From: Lolium rigidum
Taxonomy: Eukaryota > Streptophyta > Magnoliopsida > Poales > Poaceae
Assembly: GCF_022539505.1 (NCBI RefSeq)
Contig: NC_061512.1
Location: forward strand, 151,139,962 to 151,203,961
Reading direction: 5' to 3'
DNA length: 64,000 nucleotides
Below the pieces are notes generated by a model, which saw only the letters and a list, made by a program, of their open reading frames with translations, did not search any database and was not told the DNA's origin. Positions within the stretch are counted from its first letter, which is position 1. Every line of letters starts with the position of its first letter. A program made the translations under genes and the position numbers. Below, one piece after another: positions 32,283 to 43,168 of this stretch.

Positions 32283-33565
32283 GTGGTACTCGCTTGAACA
32301 ACAGCTCGGGGAAGTCTTTGAGGTAGCCAAACTCCGCGAGCGCGGCAACGTTGCAGGCGAGCGTCTTGGGGTGCTCGGCGTGCATCTAGAGCGAGGCGGC
32401 ATAGAATCACTCCTTGTCGTACTTGCCAGTACCTCGGCCGCCGCGGAGGTTGCACATGAGCTTGAGGGTGGTGAGCAGGTTGTGGGCCCAGGCGGTGGCT
32501 AGGAGCTCGCGCACACGCTTGGTCGGCATGTTGGGGACAACCTGGAAGAAGTCAAGGCAGGTGTTCCCGGAGCCGGAGTACGTGGCGGCACAAGCTTGTA
32601 AAGCTTAATTATTTTGAGGTCACGATTATATTACTTCTGAAGCAAAATTGTTGTTCTTCAAAACCAAAATATAAAAAGAAAAAAATGCAACAATGTTTCT
32701 GTAGACACATCTAGTGAAAAGAATTACATACCAAAATAGCATAAAATAAAGCCTAAAACCTATACCAGATGCCCATTGATCCCAGGAAAGAACCCCACAA
32801 TAAAAGGATGGTATCATACTTTCCCGTCATTGCAAGCCACAAACCAAAATCATACATCAGCCCATGGAAATTGCAAAATTTGCAACAGCAAGTGGACAAC
32901 AGCGTGGACATCAGAAAACATGCAGCAGGAGCTAAACTGCAGCTCGGCTACGAAATTCGGAGCTGATCAATGGGCAGCGATTTGAATTGGGTTGCAAAAC
33001 AACTGAACTACGTCTCGGACCATACAAGCATTCTTCTATTGTACCAGCTGCAGTCAGAAGCTACGAATTAGGAAGCACGGGGAATGGCGGACCTCAAGGA
33101 TGTATTGGGCGCGTCGTCCCGGTTGTTGAGGGCGGCCACTGGAGCGCGTGGTAGTCGAGGCCGCCGGGCTCCATGACCGATCGGCCCTCCCGCTCGATGA
33201 GGCAGTGCAGCTTCTCAAGGTCCTGGACGCGGCGCCCGTGTACACGTCGTCCTTGAGGGACTCCTCCGCCGCGTCCGCCTCCCCCGTGGCGGCCACTTCG
33301 ATGGCGGTGACGACGATGGCGGCGGTCGTGTCCTCGAGCACCCCGATCTCGAGACCATGGCAGGGGCAGTTCTCCGTGAGCGCCCGCTGCGGCTTGAGTG
33401 CGGCCTTCATCTCCGCGGCGGAGGGCGCGTTGAAGGAGGTCGAGGAAGGGGTGCAACACCGGTGCGTTGTCATCGGCGGTGACAGCCGAAGGGGCGCGCG
33501 CCGCGGATCACGGGAGGGCCGAGGAGGAGGTGCTCTGCGGCGGAGGACTCCGTCTCCATCGCCAT
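32283..33565 (-). pseudogene. DUF2828-domain protein gene fragment
   Basis: The 5' part starts on the minus strand after AAACCCTAGGGCCGCGG with ATG 33565 (MAMETESSAAEHLLLGPPVI). It loses frame, and a second frame at about 33450-33350 gives SFNAPSAAEMKAALKPQRAL then TEN, as in the N-termini of plant DUF2828 proteins. After unrelated or badly decayed sequence, 32600-32283 gives SGNTCLDFFQVVPNMPTKRV, RELLATAWAHNLLTTLKLMC, NLRGGRGTGK and KTLACNVAALAEFGYLKDFP, the DUF2828 core, with two in-frame stops (after KYDKE and before MHAEHP). The family is a conserved plant protein of unknown function with a TROVE/vWA-like architecture. The fragment ends abruptly at about 32283. It is a broken host-gene relic, perhaps carried by a Helitron. 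Confidence 0.72.
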
Positions 33566-33822
33566 GGCTGCCGCGGCCCTAGGGTTTGTTGACTTGGGGA
33601 TTTGTTGATTTGGTTTCGGCTCGATGGGATTTGTTCTGATTTTGGGAGGTGAGGTGGGAGGGCAAAATGGTCATATAAAAGATATGTAGGACAAGATCCT
33701 ACGGGGATTCTTATGGGGCGACCCTAGCTAGGGTTCGATTTCCGACATTCCCGAAAAGGAAACCGCGATCGATCCGTTCTTTTCCATTTCCGTCTTTGAG
33801 CGACCGCGCTCGAAAAATAAAC

Positions 33823-33892
33823 AGCGGCATCAGGATTCGACCCTGCGACAAACAGCTTCGCCCCCGCGCGCTGACCAACTGTGCTACTGTTT
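33823..33892 (-). other. tRNA-like sequence (SINE head or tRNA relic)
   Basis: On the minus strand an A-box match TAGCACAGTTGG (33886-33875) is followed 31 bases later by a B-box match GGGTCGAATCC (33843-33833), the RNA polymerase III internal promoter layout. The flanks do not fold into a standard acceptor stem by eye and no anticodon loop is clear, so a tRNA-derived SINE head or pseudo-tRNA is more likely than a working tRNA gene. Confidence 0.5.
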
Positions 33893-34194
33893 GTTCATGT
33901 CAATACGCGGGCGAACATACTTTTGTAGTATAAACAACACGGGTAAAAAGCAAAAAAGGTAAACCACGTTCTAAATTAGAAAAACCTGAAAAAAATCGAA
34001 TGAAGTAGTTACTGCGAGGCCCACTTTGCGTTGGTTTTTAAAGTATGATTCTTGACCAATTAATTAAACAATTCGCGATAAAAAAATGCAGTATGATGCG
34101 TGCGTTACTATATGAAAATTGTTGGTGCCACAATCGCTCCAAGTTAGGAAACTGAAAAATGTGATTTATTTTGGCTACAAATTTCGAATATTTT

Positions 34195-35455
34195 AGAAAA
34201 TATTTTCAGCTCACAATTTATCCTAACCATTTGCCTATTATTTATCAACGATAAATATAAAAACTTATCGACCCAAAAGGCTAATTTCATTTAGAAAAAT
34301 ATAGCGATTTTTTTGCTTACAATTTATCAATCCCCCTTCCCGTTATTTATCAACGGCAAATATGAAAAATTATCGATCCAAAAAGCTATTTTCATTTAAA
34401 ATATTATGGAAAATAATTAACTCACAAATTATCAACCGCTCTACCCATTTTTTATCAATGGAAAATGTGAAAACTTATCGATCTAACAAGCTAATTTCAT
34501 TTAGAATATGTTAGTAACTTTTTAGCTTACAATTTATCAACCCCTCGTCCCGTTCTTTATCAACGATAAATATGAAAACTTATCGACCCAAAGGTTAATT
34601 TCATTTAGAAAATTATAGCGATTTTTTAGCTCACAATTTATCAACCCCCCTTCCCGTTATTTATCACCGGCAAATGTGAAAAGTTATCGATCCAAAAAGC
34701 TATTTTCATTTAGAATATTTTGGAAAAAAAATTAACTCACAATTTATCAACCGCGCTACCCATTATTTATCAATGATAAATGCGAAAACTTATCAACCTA
34801 ACAAGCTAATTTAATTTAGAATATGTTAGCAACTTTTTTAGCTTACAATTTATCAACTCCTCGTCCCGTTATTTATCAACGCTAAATGTGAAAATTTATC
34901 GACATGAAAACCTAATTTCAATTAGAATATTTTAGATATTTTTTAGCTCACAATTTATCAAACCCTCTGCCATTATTTATCAATGGTAAATGTGAAAAGT
35001 TATCGTCCTAAAAAAAACTAATTTCACTTAAAATATTTTAGCGATTATTTATCTTACAATTTATCAACCCCTTTTCGCATTATTTATCAACGTTAAATGT
35101 GAATAATTATCAACTAGAAAACTTAATTTCATTTAGATTAATTTGCGAATTTTTTTGGCTCAAAATTATCAACCATATTCTCTCTATTTATCAACGGTAA
35201 AATGAGAAAAGTTACCGACACGAAAAGTTAATTTCATTTCAACTATTTTGACGATTTTTTTAGCCCAAAAGTTATCAACCCCACGTCTCATTATTTATCA
35301 GCGGGTAGAATGAAAAAGTTACAAACCCTAAAAGTTAAATATCATTTTGAATATTTTAGCAATATTTTTAGCTCATAAGTTTTCAAACCTTATGCATGCT
35401 ATTTATCAATGCTAAAATGTGAAAAGTTATCGACCCAAAACGATAACTAAGTTAA
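34195..35455. repeat. AT-rich tandem array, ~105-bp unit, about 12 copies
   Basis: The phrase CTCACAATTTATCAACC recurs at roughly 34209, 34318, 34422, 34526, 34631, 34736, 34842, 34947, 35056, 35160, 35268 and 35370, each followed by TTATTTATCAACG, GAAAACTTATCGACC and AATTTCATTTAGAATATT blocks. Units one and four, two and five, and three and six resemble each other more than neighbours do (for example TAGCGATTTTTT, GCTATTTTCATTT, CCTAACAAGCTAATTT), implying a ~315-bp higher-order repeat in the left half. Divergence increases to the right. No coding capacity. Confidence 0.85.
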
Positions 35456-36016
35456 AAAGTGATACTTATTTAAGTTACAAGTGGTAGTTAATTTGAGTCG
35501 CAAGTAGTTTCCCCACCCGTTATTTTCTCCTATAAAAACCACTAGGCCGAAAAAGTGAATTGAAAAAATGAGTCCAAATAACATGAATTTATATACAAAA
35601 GTAGAAAGAAAAAATAAAGGGAATTGATAAAAGAGAATTGAGTAAAGAGAATTGAAAAATAAGGATGTCCGTCAAAAAATAGAAACTAAAACGACAAAAC
35701 ATGACACTGCCAGAAAAAGGAATTGACCGGACGGAATTAAATTCGTGAATTAAATGCGCGAAATTAGTACTATATGAAATTAAACATGCGGATTAAACGC
35801 TCCAAAAATGAAAATAGAATTGGTCCAGCGAATTAAATACGCAATATTTACTGCCGTAATTAACTAACGTAATTTATGCGCGACAACGAATCGCGAATTA
35901 AATGCGCGGAATTTGCTACTATAATTAATTAACGTAATTTAATGCGCGGGTAACAGAAAACGACAAAAAAGGAAAGGGAATTGATTCGCGCGTCGCGCGA
36001 GCGCTTCGCGCGGGCG
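35456..36016. repeat. AT-rich flank with GAATTAAATGCGCG repeats
   Basis: A GAATTAAATRCGC motif followed by TAATTAACGTAATTTATGCGCG recurs at about 35748, 35829 and 35894 (unit 65-80 bases), preceded by a run of GAATTGA repeats near 35615-35660 and ending in a palindromic GCGCGTCGCGCGAGCGC patch at about 35988. No gene. Confidence 0.7.
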
Positions 36017-36021
36017 AGCGC

Positions 36022-37558
36022 TGATACGTCTCCAACGTATCCATAATTTCTGATGTTCCATGCTTGTTTTATGACAATACCTACATGTTTTGCTCACACT
36101 TTATAATGTTTTTATGCGTTTTCCGGAACTAACCTATTAACAAGATGCCACAGTGCCAGTTGCTGTTTTCTGTTGTTTTTGGTTCCAGAAAGGCTGTTCG
36201 GGCAATATTCTCGGAATTCGACGAAACGAAGACCCAACATCTTATTTTTTCCGGAACCTTCCAGAAAGTCAAAGGGGGACCAGAGGGGTGCCCTGGGGGC
36301 CCCACACATGGTGGCCGCGCGGGCTGCACCCTGGCCGCGCCGGCCTGGTGTGAGGAGGCCCCGTGGCCCCTCTGACTCCGACTCTTCGCCTATATAAGCC
36401 ATTTCAACCTAAAAACGCGACACCACTTGACGAAACTCCTAAAAGACTCCAGGGGCGCCGCCGCCATCGCGAAACTCCAATTCGGGGGACAGAATCTTTG
36501 TTCCGGCATGCCGCCGGGACGGGGAAGTGCCCCCGGAAGCCATCTCCATCAACGCCACCGCCTCCATCATGCTCCGTGAGTAGTTCCCCCATGGACTACG
36601 GGTTCTAGCTGTAGCTAGTTGGTATTCTCTCCCCCATGTACTTCAATACAATGATCTCATGAGCCGCCTTACATGATTGAGATTCATCTGATGTAATCGG
36701 TGTTGTGTTTGTTGGGATCCGATGGATTATTACATTATGATTAGTCTATCTATAAAGTTTGTGAAGTTATTGTTGCTGCAATCTTGTTGTGTTTAATGCT
36801 TGTCACTAGGGCCCGAGTGGCATGATCTTAGATTTAAGCTCTATACTTATTGCTTAGATTCTATCTACAAGTTGTTTGCACATGTCTATGTCTGGAACCC
36901 GAGGCCCCAAAGTGACAGAAATTGGGACAACCGGAGGGGAAGGCGTAGGTATGAGGATCACATGTTTTCACGGAGTGTTAATGCTTTGCTCCGGTGCTCT
37001 ATTAAAAGGAGTACCTTAATTTCCAGTAGTTTCCCTAGAGGCCCGGCTGCCACCAGCTGGTAGGACAAAAGATGTTGTACAAGTTTCTCATTGCGAGCAC
37101 GTATGACTATATATGGAAAACATGCCTACATGATTAATAGACTTGATGTTCTGTCTTAATGCTATTTCAATCCTATCAATTGCCCAACCGTAATTTGTTC
37201 ACCCAACACTTGTTATTGAAGAGTTACCACTAGTGTAGATAGCTGGGAACCCCGGTCCATCTTTCATCATCATATACTCATTCTACATGTCATTGGAAGT
37301 AGTATCAACTATTTTCACGGTGCCATTGCTCTCATATTACCGCTTACCGCTGCTCGTGTTACTCGTTACTATTGCTCTCATATTACTCGCTGCTTTCACA
37401 TCACCCTGTTACTAGTGCTTTTCCAGGTGCAGTCTGAATTGACAACTCGGTTGTTAAGACTTATAAGTATTCTTTACCTCCCCTTGTGTCGAATCAATAA
37501 ATTTGGGTTTTACTTCCCTCGAAGACCTGTTGCGATCCCCTATACTTGTGGGTTATCA
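36022..37558 (+). repeat. 5' LTR of element D
   Basis: Starts TGATACGTCTCC and ends GGGTTATCA. The promoter TATATAAG lies at 36391-36398. Several CTG sites carry an extra base compared with the 3' LTR (for example CTCG near 37350 and 37381). Confidence 0.93.
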
Positions 37559-37569
37559 AGACTATTTTC

Positions 37570-37587
37570 TGGCGCCGTTGCCGGGGA
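37570..37587 (+). other. Primer binding site of element D (tRNA-Asp type)
   Basis: TGGCGCCGTTGCCGGGGA is an 18-base match to the 3' end of plant tRNA-Asp, 11 bases after the LTR. Using tRNA-Asp rather than initiator Met distinguishes it from the other elements in this window. Confidence 0.85.
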
Positions 37588-37824
37588 GGCATAGCTCTAC
37601 TCATAAGTTCACCTGGGGAGTACACTCTACCTCTCTCTCTGCTTTTATTTTATTTTGTCTTGCTAGTTTATTTCCGTCTAGTTTATTTGTGCTTAGCTTA
37701 TTTCTGTCTAGTTTTATTTTGCTTAGTTTACTTTTGTCTAGTTTATTTTTGTCTTGTTTTATTTTCCCTATATACCCGAAAATCCATAAAAATTTGAAAA
37801 ACCTAAAAATTAAAAACTGGTATT

Positions 37825-38217
37825 ATGGGAGAACCTACAACCTATTTGGAGCTTATAGAATTATATAATAATTATAGAGAATCGAGAAAGGGTAAAGTTA
37901 TGAGTGCTGTGATAGAAAAATTAAGTACAATTGCTAAAATCTTGCTTAAACGCCATGATATAAACTGTTGCTCTAAACAGGATACTAAACATCTTAAATT
38001 TCAATGTGGCTTTAGTGAGGAAATTTTAATTAAGAACTATAATTGGAATAGCTATATTCATTTTGGGTTCGAAGAGGTAGAACAATTTGTCATATTTATG
38101 GGAGCCTCTGAGATAGAATCATTCATGTCTAAAAATTATGAAACTTGTGATGTTTGTAAGGACCTTAAAGATTATGTCTCTTCTATCCTTAATTTTTGCA
38201 TAGAAAGCTACGAGTGA
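37825..38217 (+). CDS. Element D ORF 1, unknown 130-aa protein
   Basis: First ATG frame of the element interior, about 240 bases after the primer site (MGEPTTYLELIELYNNYRES...). It is lysine/glutamate-rich, probably helical, with cysteines in CCSKQD and CDVCKDLKDY that might bind metal. It occupies the place of gag but shows no Retrotrans_gag block or CCHC knuckle. Codon use is AT-rich like the following ORFs. I take it to be a family-specific protein of a non-autonomous retrotransposon, perhaps helping packaging; there is no direct evidence of function. Confidence 0.55.
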   Translation: MGEPTTYLELIELYNNYRESRKGKVMSAVIEKLSTIAKILLKRHDINCCSKQDTKHLKFQCGFSEEILIKNYNWNSYIHFGFEEVEQFVIFMGASEIESFMSKNYETCDVCKDLKDYVSSILNFCIESYE

Positions 38218-38278
38218 TAATCCTTATATCATTGATTATAAAGAGAGACGCATTAATGCACAAGAATGCACTCACAAT

Positions 38279-38860
38279 TTGCAGGAACCAGTGGAAGAAG
38301 AAATTGATGAACCTGAAAGCTCATTGGATGAAAAAGAGGAGAAAATTGATGAACCTGAAAGCTCATTAGATGAAAAAGAAGAGGAGATTGATGAACAAAA
38401 GGAGGAAGAATGGATTAGCTACCCATGCCAACCTTCTAATGAGAGTAACTCTTTATCTCTTACACTATTTGATTGTCCTCCATGCTTACCGAAAGAGGAT
38501 GAATGTTATGTTCCTGTGGATTCTCTTGAAATATTCCCTATGAGTAAAACTTGTGAGAATAATTATGCTACTGTTGTCTATGATAATCCATGCTACTTTG
38601 ATAAATCTTATGATAATGCTTTGTTTGTGTCTGATGTTGAAATGCATGGTACTAAAGAGTTTTGCGTAGCAAATGTTTATGATAAATCTCTAGATGATGG
38701 TCCTATGTTACTTGATAATATTAATTGTACTACTAATGAAAATGGGATTGGAGATTTCTTGACTTTATCTATGAGTCCCATATCTCTTGATATTGATCAA
38801 TCATCTTGTTATATTATTGATAAAAGTGGATTTGAAAGTTTTAATCCTATTATTTTTTAG
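38279..38860 (+). CDS. Element D ORF 2, unknown 193-aa acidic protein
   Basis: In-frame ATG at 38279 after a 61-base gap from ORF 1. The N-terminus contains a directly repeated acidic unit (IDEPESSLDEKEE, twice, then a shortened third copy), and the rest is rich in Asp, Asn, Ser and Cys (YVPVDSLEIFPMSKTCENN, CYFDKSYDNALFVSDVEMHG). No enzyme motif. ORF 1, ORF 2 and the following remnant may once have been one longer protein, since stops separate them without a change in style. The family is not known to me beyond being a recurrent retrotransposon protein in Triticeae. Confidence 0.55.
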   Translation: MQEPVEEEIDEPESSLDEKEEKIDEPESSLDEKEEEIDEQKEEEWISYPCQPSNESNSLSLTLFDCPPCLPKEDECYVPVDSLEIFPMSKTCENNYATVVYDNPCYFDKSYDNALFVSDVEMHGTKEFCVANVYDKSLDDGPMLLDNINCTTNENGIGDFLTLSMSPISLDIDQSSCYIIDKSGFESFNPIIF

Positions 38861-38872
38861 CTTGATAAAAAT

Positions 38873-39245
38873 TATGTGTTTGTGAATCATGAAAAGCATG
38901 CTTTATGTGATAGTTATGTTGTTGAGTTTATCCATGAAGCTACTGAAAATTATTATGAGAGAGGAAAATATGGTTGTAGAAATTTTCATGGTACTAAAAC
39001 ACCTCTCTATATGCTGAAACTTTTAAAGTTACTCTTGTTTTTATCTTCTTATGCTTGTCACTTTGTTCTTCATGAATTTATTTGTGTACAAGATTCCTAC
39101 GCATAGGAAGTGGGTTAGACTTAAATGTGTTTTGAACTTGCTTTTTGATTCTCTCTTTTGCTTCAACTCTCACCCTTATGTGAGCATCATTAAAATTGCT
39201 GAGCCCATCTTAATGGCTATAAAGAAAGCACTTCTTGGGAGATAA
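38873..39245 (+). pseudogene. Element D ORF 3 remnant (hydrophobic, frameshifted)
   Basis: A stop separates this from ORF 2. The frame MFVNHEKHALCDSY... with YYERGKYGCRNFHGTKTPLY continues to a hydrophobic stretch (LKLLKLLLFLSS), then shifts frame and continues as MLVTLFFMNLFVYKIPTHRK to MAIKKALLGR* at 39245. The same conserved string, as I recall, recurs in many Triticeae non-autonomous LTR elements. The hydrophobic part could be membrane-associated. Function unknown. Confidence 0.5.
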
Positions 39246-41623
39246 CCCATGTGTTTATTTTGCTACTGTTTTGTTGTGTCTTGGAAGTTGTTACTACTGT
39301 AGCAACCTCTCCTTATCTTTATTTTGTTGCATTGTTGTGCCAAGTGAAGTCCCTGATAGAAGGTTGATGCTAGATTTGGATTTCTGCGCAGAAACAGATT
39401 TCTATCTGTCACGAATCTGGGCAGATTTCTCTGTAGGTAACTCAGAAAAATCTGCCAATTTACGTGCGTGATCCTCAGATATGTACGCAACTTTCATTAG
39501 TTTTGAGTTTTCTGATTTGAGTAACGAAGTACCCCGTAAAAATTCGTGTTTACTGGCTGTTCTGTTTTGGCAGATTCTGTCTCTGTTTTTTGCATTGTCT
39601 CTTGTGGACTTTAAGTGAGGCTTTCTAGACGTGGAGAGCTGTAGCTAATGTTTTATTGAGTTCTTGCAATGTGTCACTACAGGGCCAAGGTGGATTAAAG
39701 TTTTTGAGTACTAACCCCTCTAATGAAGTTTATGAGAAGTTTGGTGTGAAGGAAGTTTTCAAGGGTCAAGAGAGGAGGATGATATATGATCAAGAAGAGT
39801 GAAAAGCCTAAGCTTGGGGATGCCCCCGTGGTTCATCCCTGCATATTTCAAGAAGACTCAAGCGTATAAGCTTGGGGATGCCCAAGGCATCCCCTTCTTC
39901 ATCAACTTATCTGGTTTCTTCTATTGAAACTATATTTTTATTCGGTCACATCATATGTGCTTTACTTGGAGCGTCTTTATTTTTGTTTGTGTTTGAATAA
40001 ATTCGGATCCTAGCAATCCTTGTGTGGGAGAGAAACACGCTCCGCTTTTTCATATGAACACTGGTGTTCTTAGCTTTATTTTAATGTTCATGGCGGAGTT
40101 GAAAACCGCTGCACTTATTGTTATTTGGTTGGAAACAGAAAATGCTTCATATTGTTTTGGATAATTTGATACTTGGCAATTGTTTTGAGCTCTCAAGTAG
40201 ATCATGTTTTTTTTGCATCATGTAGTTTAAACCTATTAGTGGAGAAATATCGGAGAGCTTGTTGAAAATTGGTTTGCATGATTTGTCTCTCTAAGGTCTA
40301 GATATTTTCTGGTAAAAGTGTTTGAGCAACAAGGAAGACAATGTAGAGTTTTATAATGCTTGCAATTTGTTCTTATGTGAGTTTTGTTGTACCTGTTCGT
40401 ACTTGTGTTTGCTTCAAACAACCTTGCTAGCCCAAACCTTGTACTGAGAGGAATGCTTCTCGTGCATCCAAAACCTTGAGCCAAAACCTATGCCATTTGT
40501 GTCCACCATATCTACCTACTATGTGGTATTTTTCTGCCATTCCAAGTAAATACTTCATGTGCTACCTTTAAACAATTCAAAAGCTATTATCTCTTATTTG
40601 TGTCAATGTTTTATAGCTCATGAGGAAGTATGTGGTGTTTTATCTTTCGATCTTGTCATTTACTTTTGACAGACTTTCACAATGGACTAGTGGCTCATCC
40701 GCTTATCCAATAATTTTGCAAAAAGAGCTGGCAACGGGGTTCCCAGACCCCAATTAATTAACTTTCATTAATAATTCTCTTCACGTGTTTTGCCCTGATC
40801 TATCGGTAAGCAACTTAATTTTGCAAATAGACACTCCTTCATGGTATGTGAATGTTGGAAGGCACCCGAGGATTCGGTTAGCCATGGCTTGTGTAAGCAA
40901 AAGGTTGGGGGAGTGTCATCTAATAAATAAAACTAAAGTACATGTGTAAACAAAAGAGAAGAGGGATGATCTACCTTGCTGGTAGAGATAACGTCCTTCA
41001 TGGGAGCCGCTCTTGAAAGTCTGGTTGATGAGGTAGTTAGAGTGCCCACTGTCATTCGTTGACAACAACAAACACCTCTAAAAAATTTACCTTTATGCTC
41101 TCTATATGATTTCAAAACTTGAAAAGCTCTAGCACATGATTTTATCCCTGCTTCCCTCTGCGAAGGGCCATTCTTTTACTTTTATGTTGAGTCAGTTTAC
41201 CTACTTCCTTCCATCCTAGAAGCAAACACTTGTGTCAACTGTGCATTGATTCTTACATACTTGCTTATTTGCATTCATCATATTACTTTGTGTTGACAAT
41301 TATCCATGAGATATGCATGTTGAAAGTTGAAAGCAACTGCTGAAACTTATATCTTCCTTTGTGTTGCTTCGATGCCTTTACTTTGAATTTATTGCCTTAT
41401 GAGTTAACTCTTATGCAAGACTTTTGATGCTTGTCTTGAAAGTACTATTCATGAAAAGTTTTGCTATATGTTATCTATTTGTTAGCAAATATAGATCATT
41501 GCCTTGAGTCACTTCATTCATCTCATGTGCTTTGCAATAGTATGATTAAGATTATGTTGGTAGCATGTCACTTCAGAAATTATTCTTTTTTATCGTTTAC
41601 CTACTCGAGGACGAGTAGGAACT
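39246..41623 (+). other. Non-coding 3' interior of element D
   Basis: About 2.4 kb without credible frames. It contains two copies of AAGCTTGGGGATGCCC (about 39810 and 39868), a motif echoed at the polypurine tract. No reverse transcriptase or integrase sequence is hidden here on either strand. Confidence 0.7.
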
Positions 41624-41637
41624 AAGCTTGGGGATGT
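41624..41637 (+). other. Polypurine tract of element D
   Basis: AAGCTTGGGGATGT immediately precedes the TGATACG of the 3' LTR, as expected for the plus-strand primer. Confidence 0.8.
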
Positions 41638-43168
41638 TGATACGTCTCCAACGTATCCATAATTTCTGATGTTCCATGCTTGTTTTATGACAATACCTAC
41701 ATGTTTTGCTCACACTTTATAATGTTTTATGCGTTTTCCGGAACTAACCTATTAACAAGATGCCAGAGTGCCAGTTGCTGTTTTCTGTTGTTTTTGGTTC
41801 CAGAAAGGCTGTTCGGGCAATATTCTCGGAATTCGACGAAACGAAGAACCAACATCTTATTTTTCCCGGAACCTTCCAGAAAGTCAAAGGGGGACCAGAG
41901 GGGTGCCCTGGGGGCCCCACACATGGTGGCCGTGCGGGCTGCACCCTGGCCGCGCCGGCCTGGTGTGAGGAGGCCCCGTGGCCCCTCTGACTCCGACTCT
42001 TCGCCTATATAAGCCCTTTCAACCTAAAAACGCGACACCACTTGACGAAACTCCAAAAAGACTCCAGGGGCGCCGCCGCCATCGCGAAACTCCAATTCGG
42101 GGGACAGAATCTCTGTTCCGGCACGCCGCCGGGACGGGGAAGTGCCCCCGGAAGCCATCTCCATCAACGCCACCGCCTCCATCATGCTCCGTGAGTAGTT
42201 CCCCCATGGACTACGGGTTCTAGCTGTAGCTAGTTGGTATTCTCTCCCCCATGTACTTCAATACAATGATCTCATGAGCCACCTTACATGATTGAGATTC
42301 ATCTGATGTAATCGGTGTTGTGTTTGTTGAGATCCGATGGATTATTACATTATGATTAGTCTATCTATAAAGTTTGTGAAGTTATTGTTGCTGCAATCTT
42401 GTTGTGTTTAATGCTTGTCACTAGGGCCCGAGTGGCATGATCTTAGATTTAAGCTCTATACTTATTGCTTAGATTCTATCTACAAGTTGTTTGCACATGT
42501 CTATGTCCGGAACCCGAGGCCCCAAAGTGACAGAAATTGGGACAACCGGCGAGGAAGGCGTAGGTATGAGGATCACATGTTTTCACGGAGTGTTAATGCT
42601 TTGCTCCGGTGCTCTATTAAAAGGAGTACCTTAATTTCCAGTAGTTTCCCTAGAGGCCCGGCTGCCACCGGCTGGTAGGACAAAAGATGTTGTACAAGTT
42701 TCTCATTGCGAGCACGTATGACTATATATGGAAAACATGCCTACATGATTAATAGACTTGATGTTCTGTCTTAATGCTATTTCAATCCTATCAATTGCCC
42801 AACTGTAATTTGTTCACCCAACACTTGTTATTGAAGAGTTACCACTAGTGTAGATAGCTGGGAACCCCGGTCCATCTTTCATCATCATATACTCATTCTA
42901 CATGTCATTGGAAGTAGTATCAACTATTTTCTGGTGCCATTGCTCTCATATTACTGCTACTTGCTGTCCGTGTTACTGTTACTACTGCTCTCATATTACT
43001 GCTGCTTTCACATCACCCTGTTACTAGTGCTTTTCCAGGTGCAGCTGAATTGACAACTCAGTTGTTAAGACTTATAAGTATTCTTTACCCCCCCTTGTGT
43101 CGAATCAATAAATTTGGGTTTTACTTCCCTCGAAGACTGTTGCGATCCCCTATACTTGTGGGTTATCA
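41638..43168 (+). repeat. 3' LTR of element D
   Basis: Same ends as the 5' copy; TATA box at 42006-42013. It is followed directly by the AGCGC duplication and LINE sequence. Confidence 0.93.

Larger units (their letters stand above)
36022..43168 (+). mobile_element. Complete non-autonomous LTR retrotransposon D, 7147 bp
   Basis: Two LTRs of 1537 and 1531 bp enclose a 4.08 kb interior, and the element is bounded by the exact target duplication AGCGC (36017-36021 and 43169-43173). It has a tRNA-Asp-type primer site, a polypurine tract and its own ORFs, but no protease, RT or integrase anywhere, so it must be mobilised in trans. The LTRs differ by roughly 20 substitutions (about 1.3%) plus indels. 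The TGATACGTCTCCAACG start and the recurrent AAGCTTGGGGATG motif match a very common Triticeae family; from memory it resembles Sabrina-type elements, unverified. Confidence 0.93.

Noticed and set aside
33823..33892. Functional tRNA gene
   Set aside because: A and B boxes are present, but no clear acceptor stem or anticodon arm; kept only as tRNA-like.
34195..35455. CRISPR array
   Set aside because: Units are contiguous, AT-rich and diverged with no unique spacers, and the genome is a plant.
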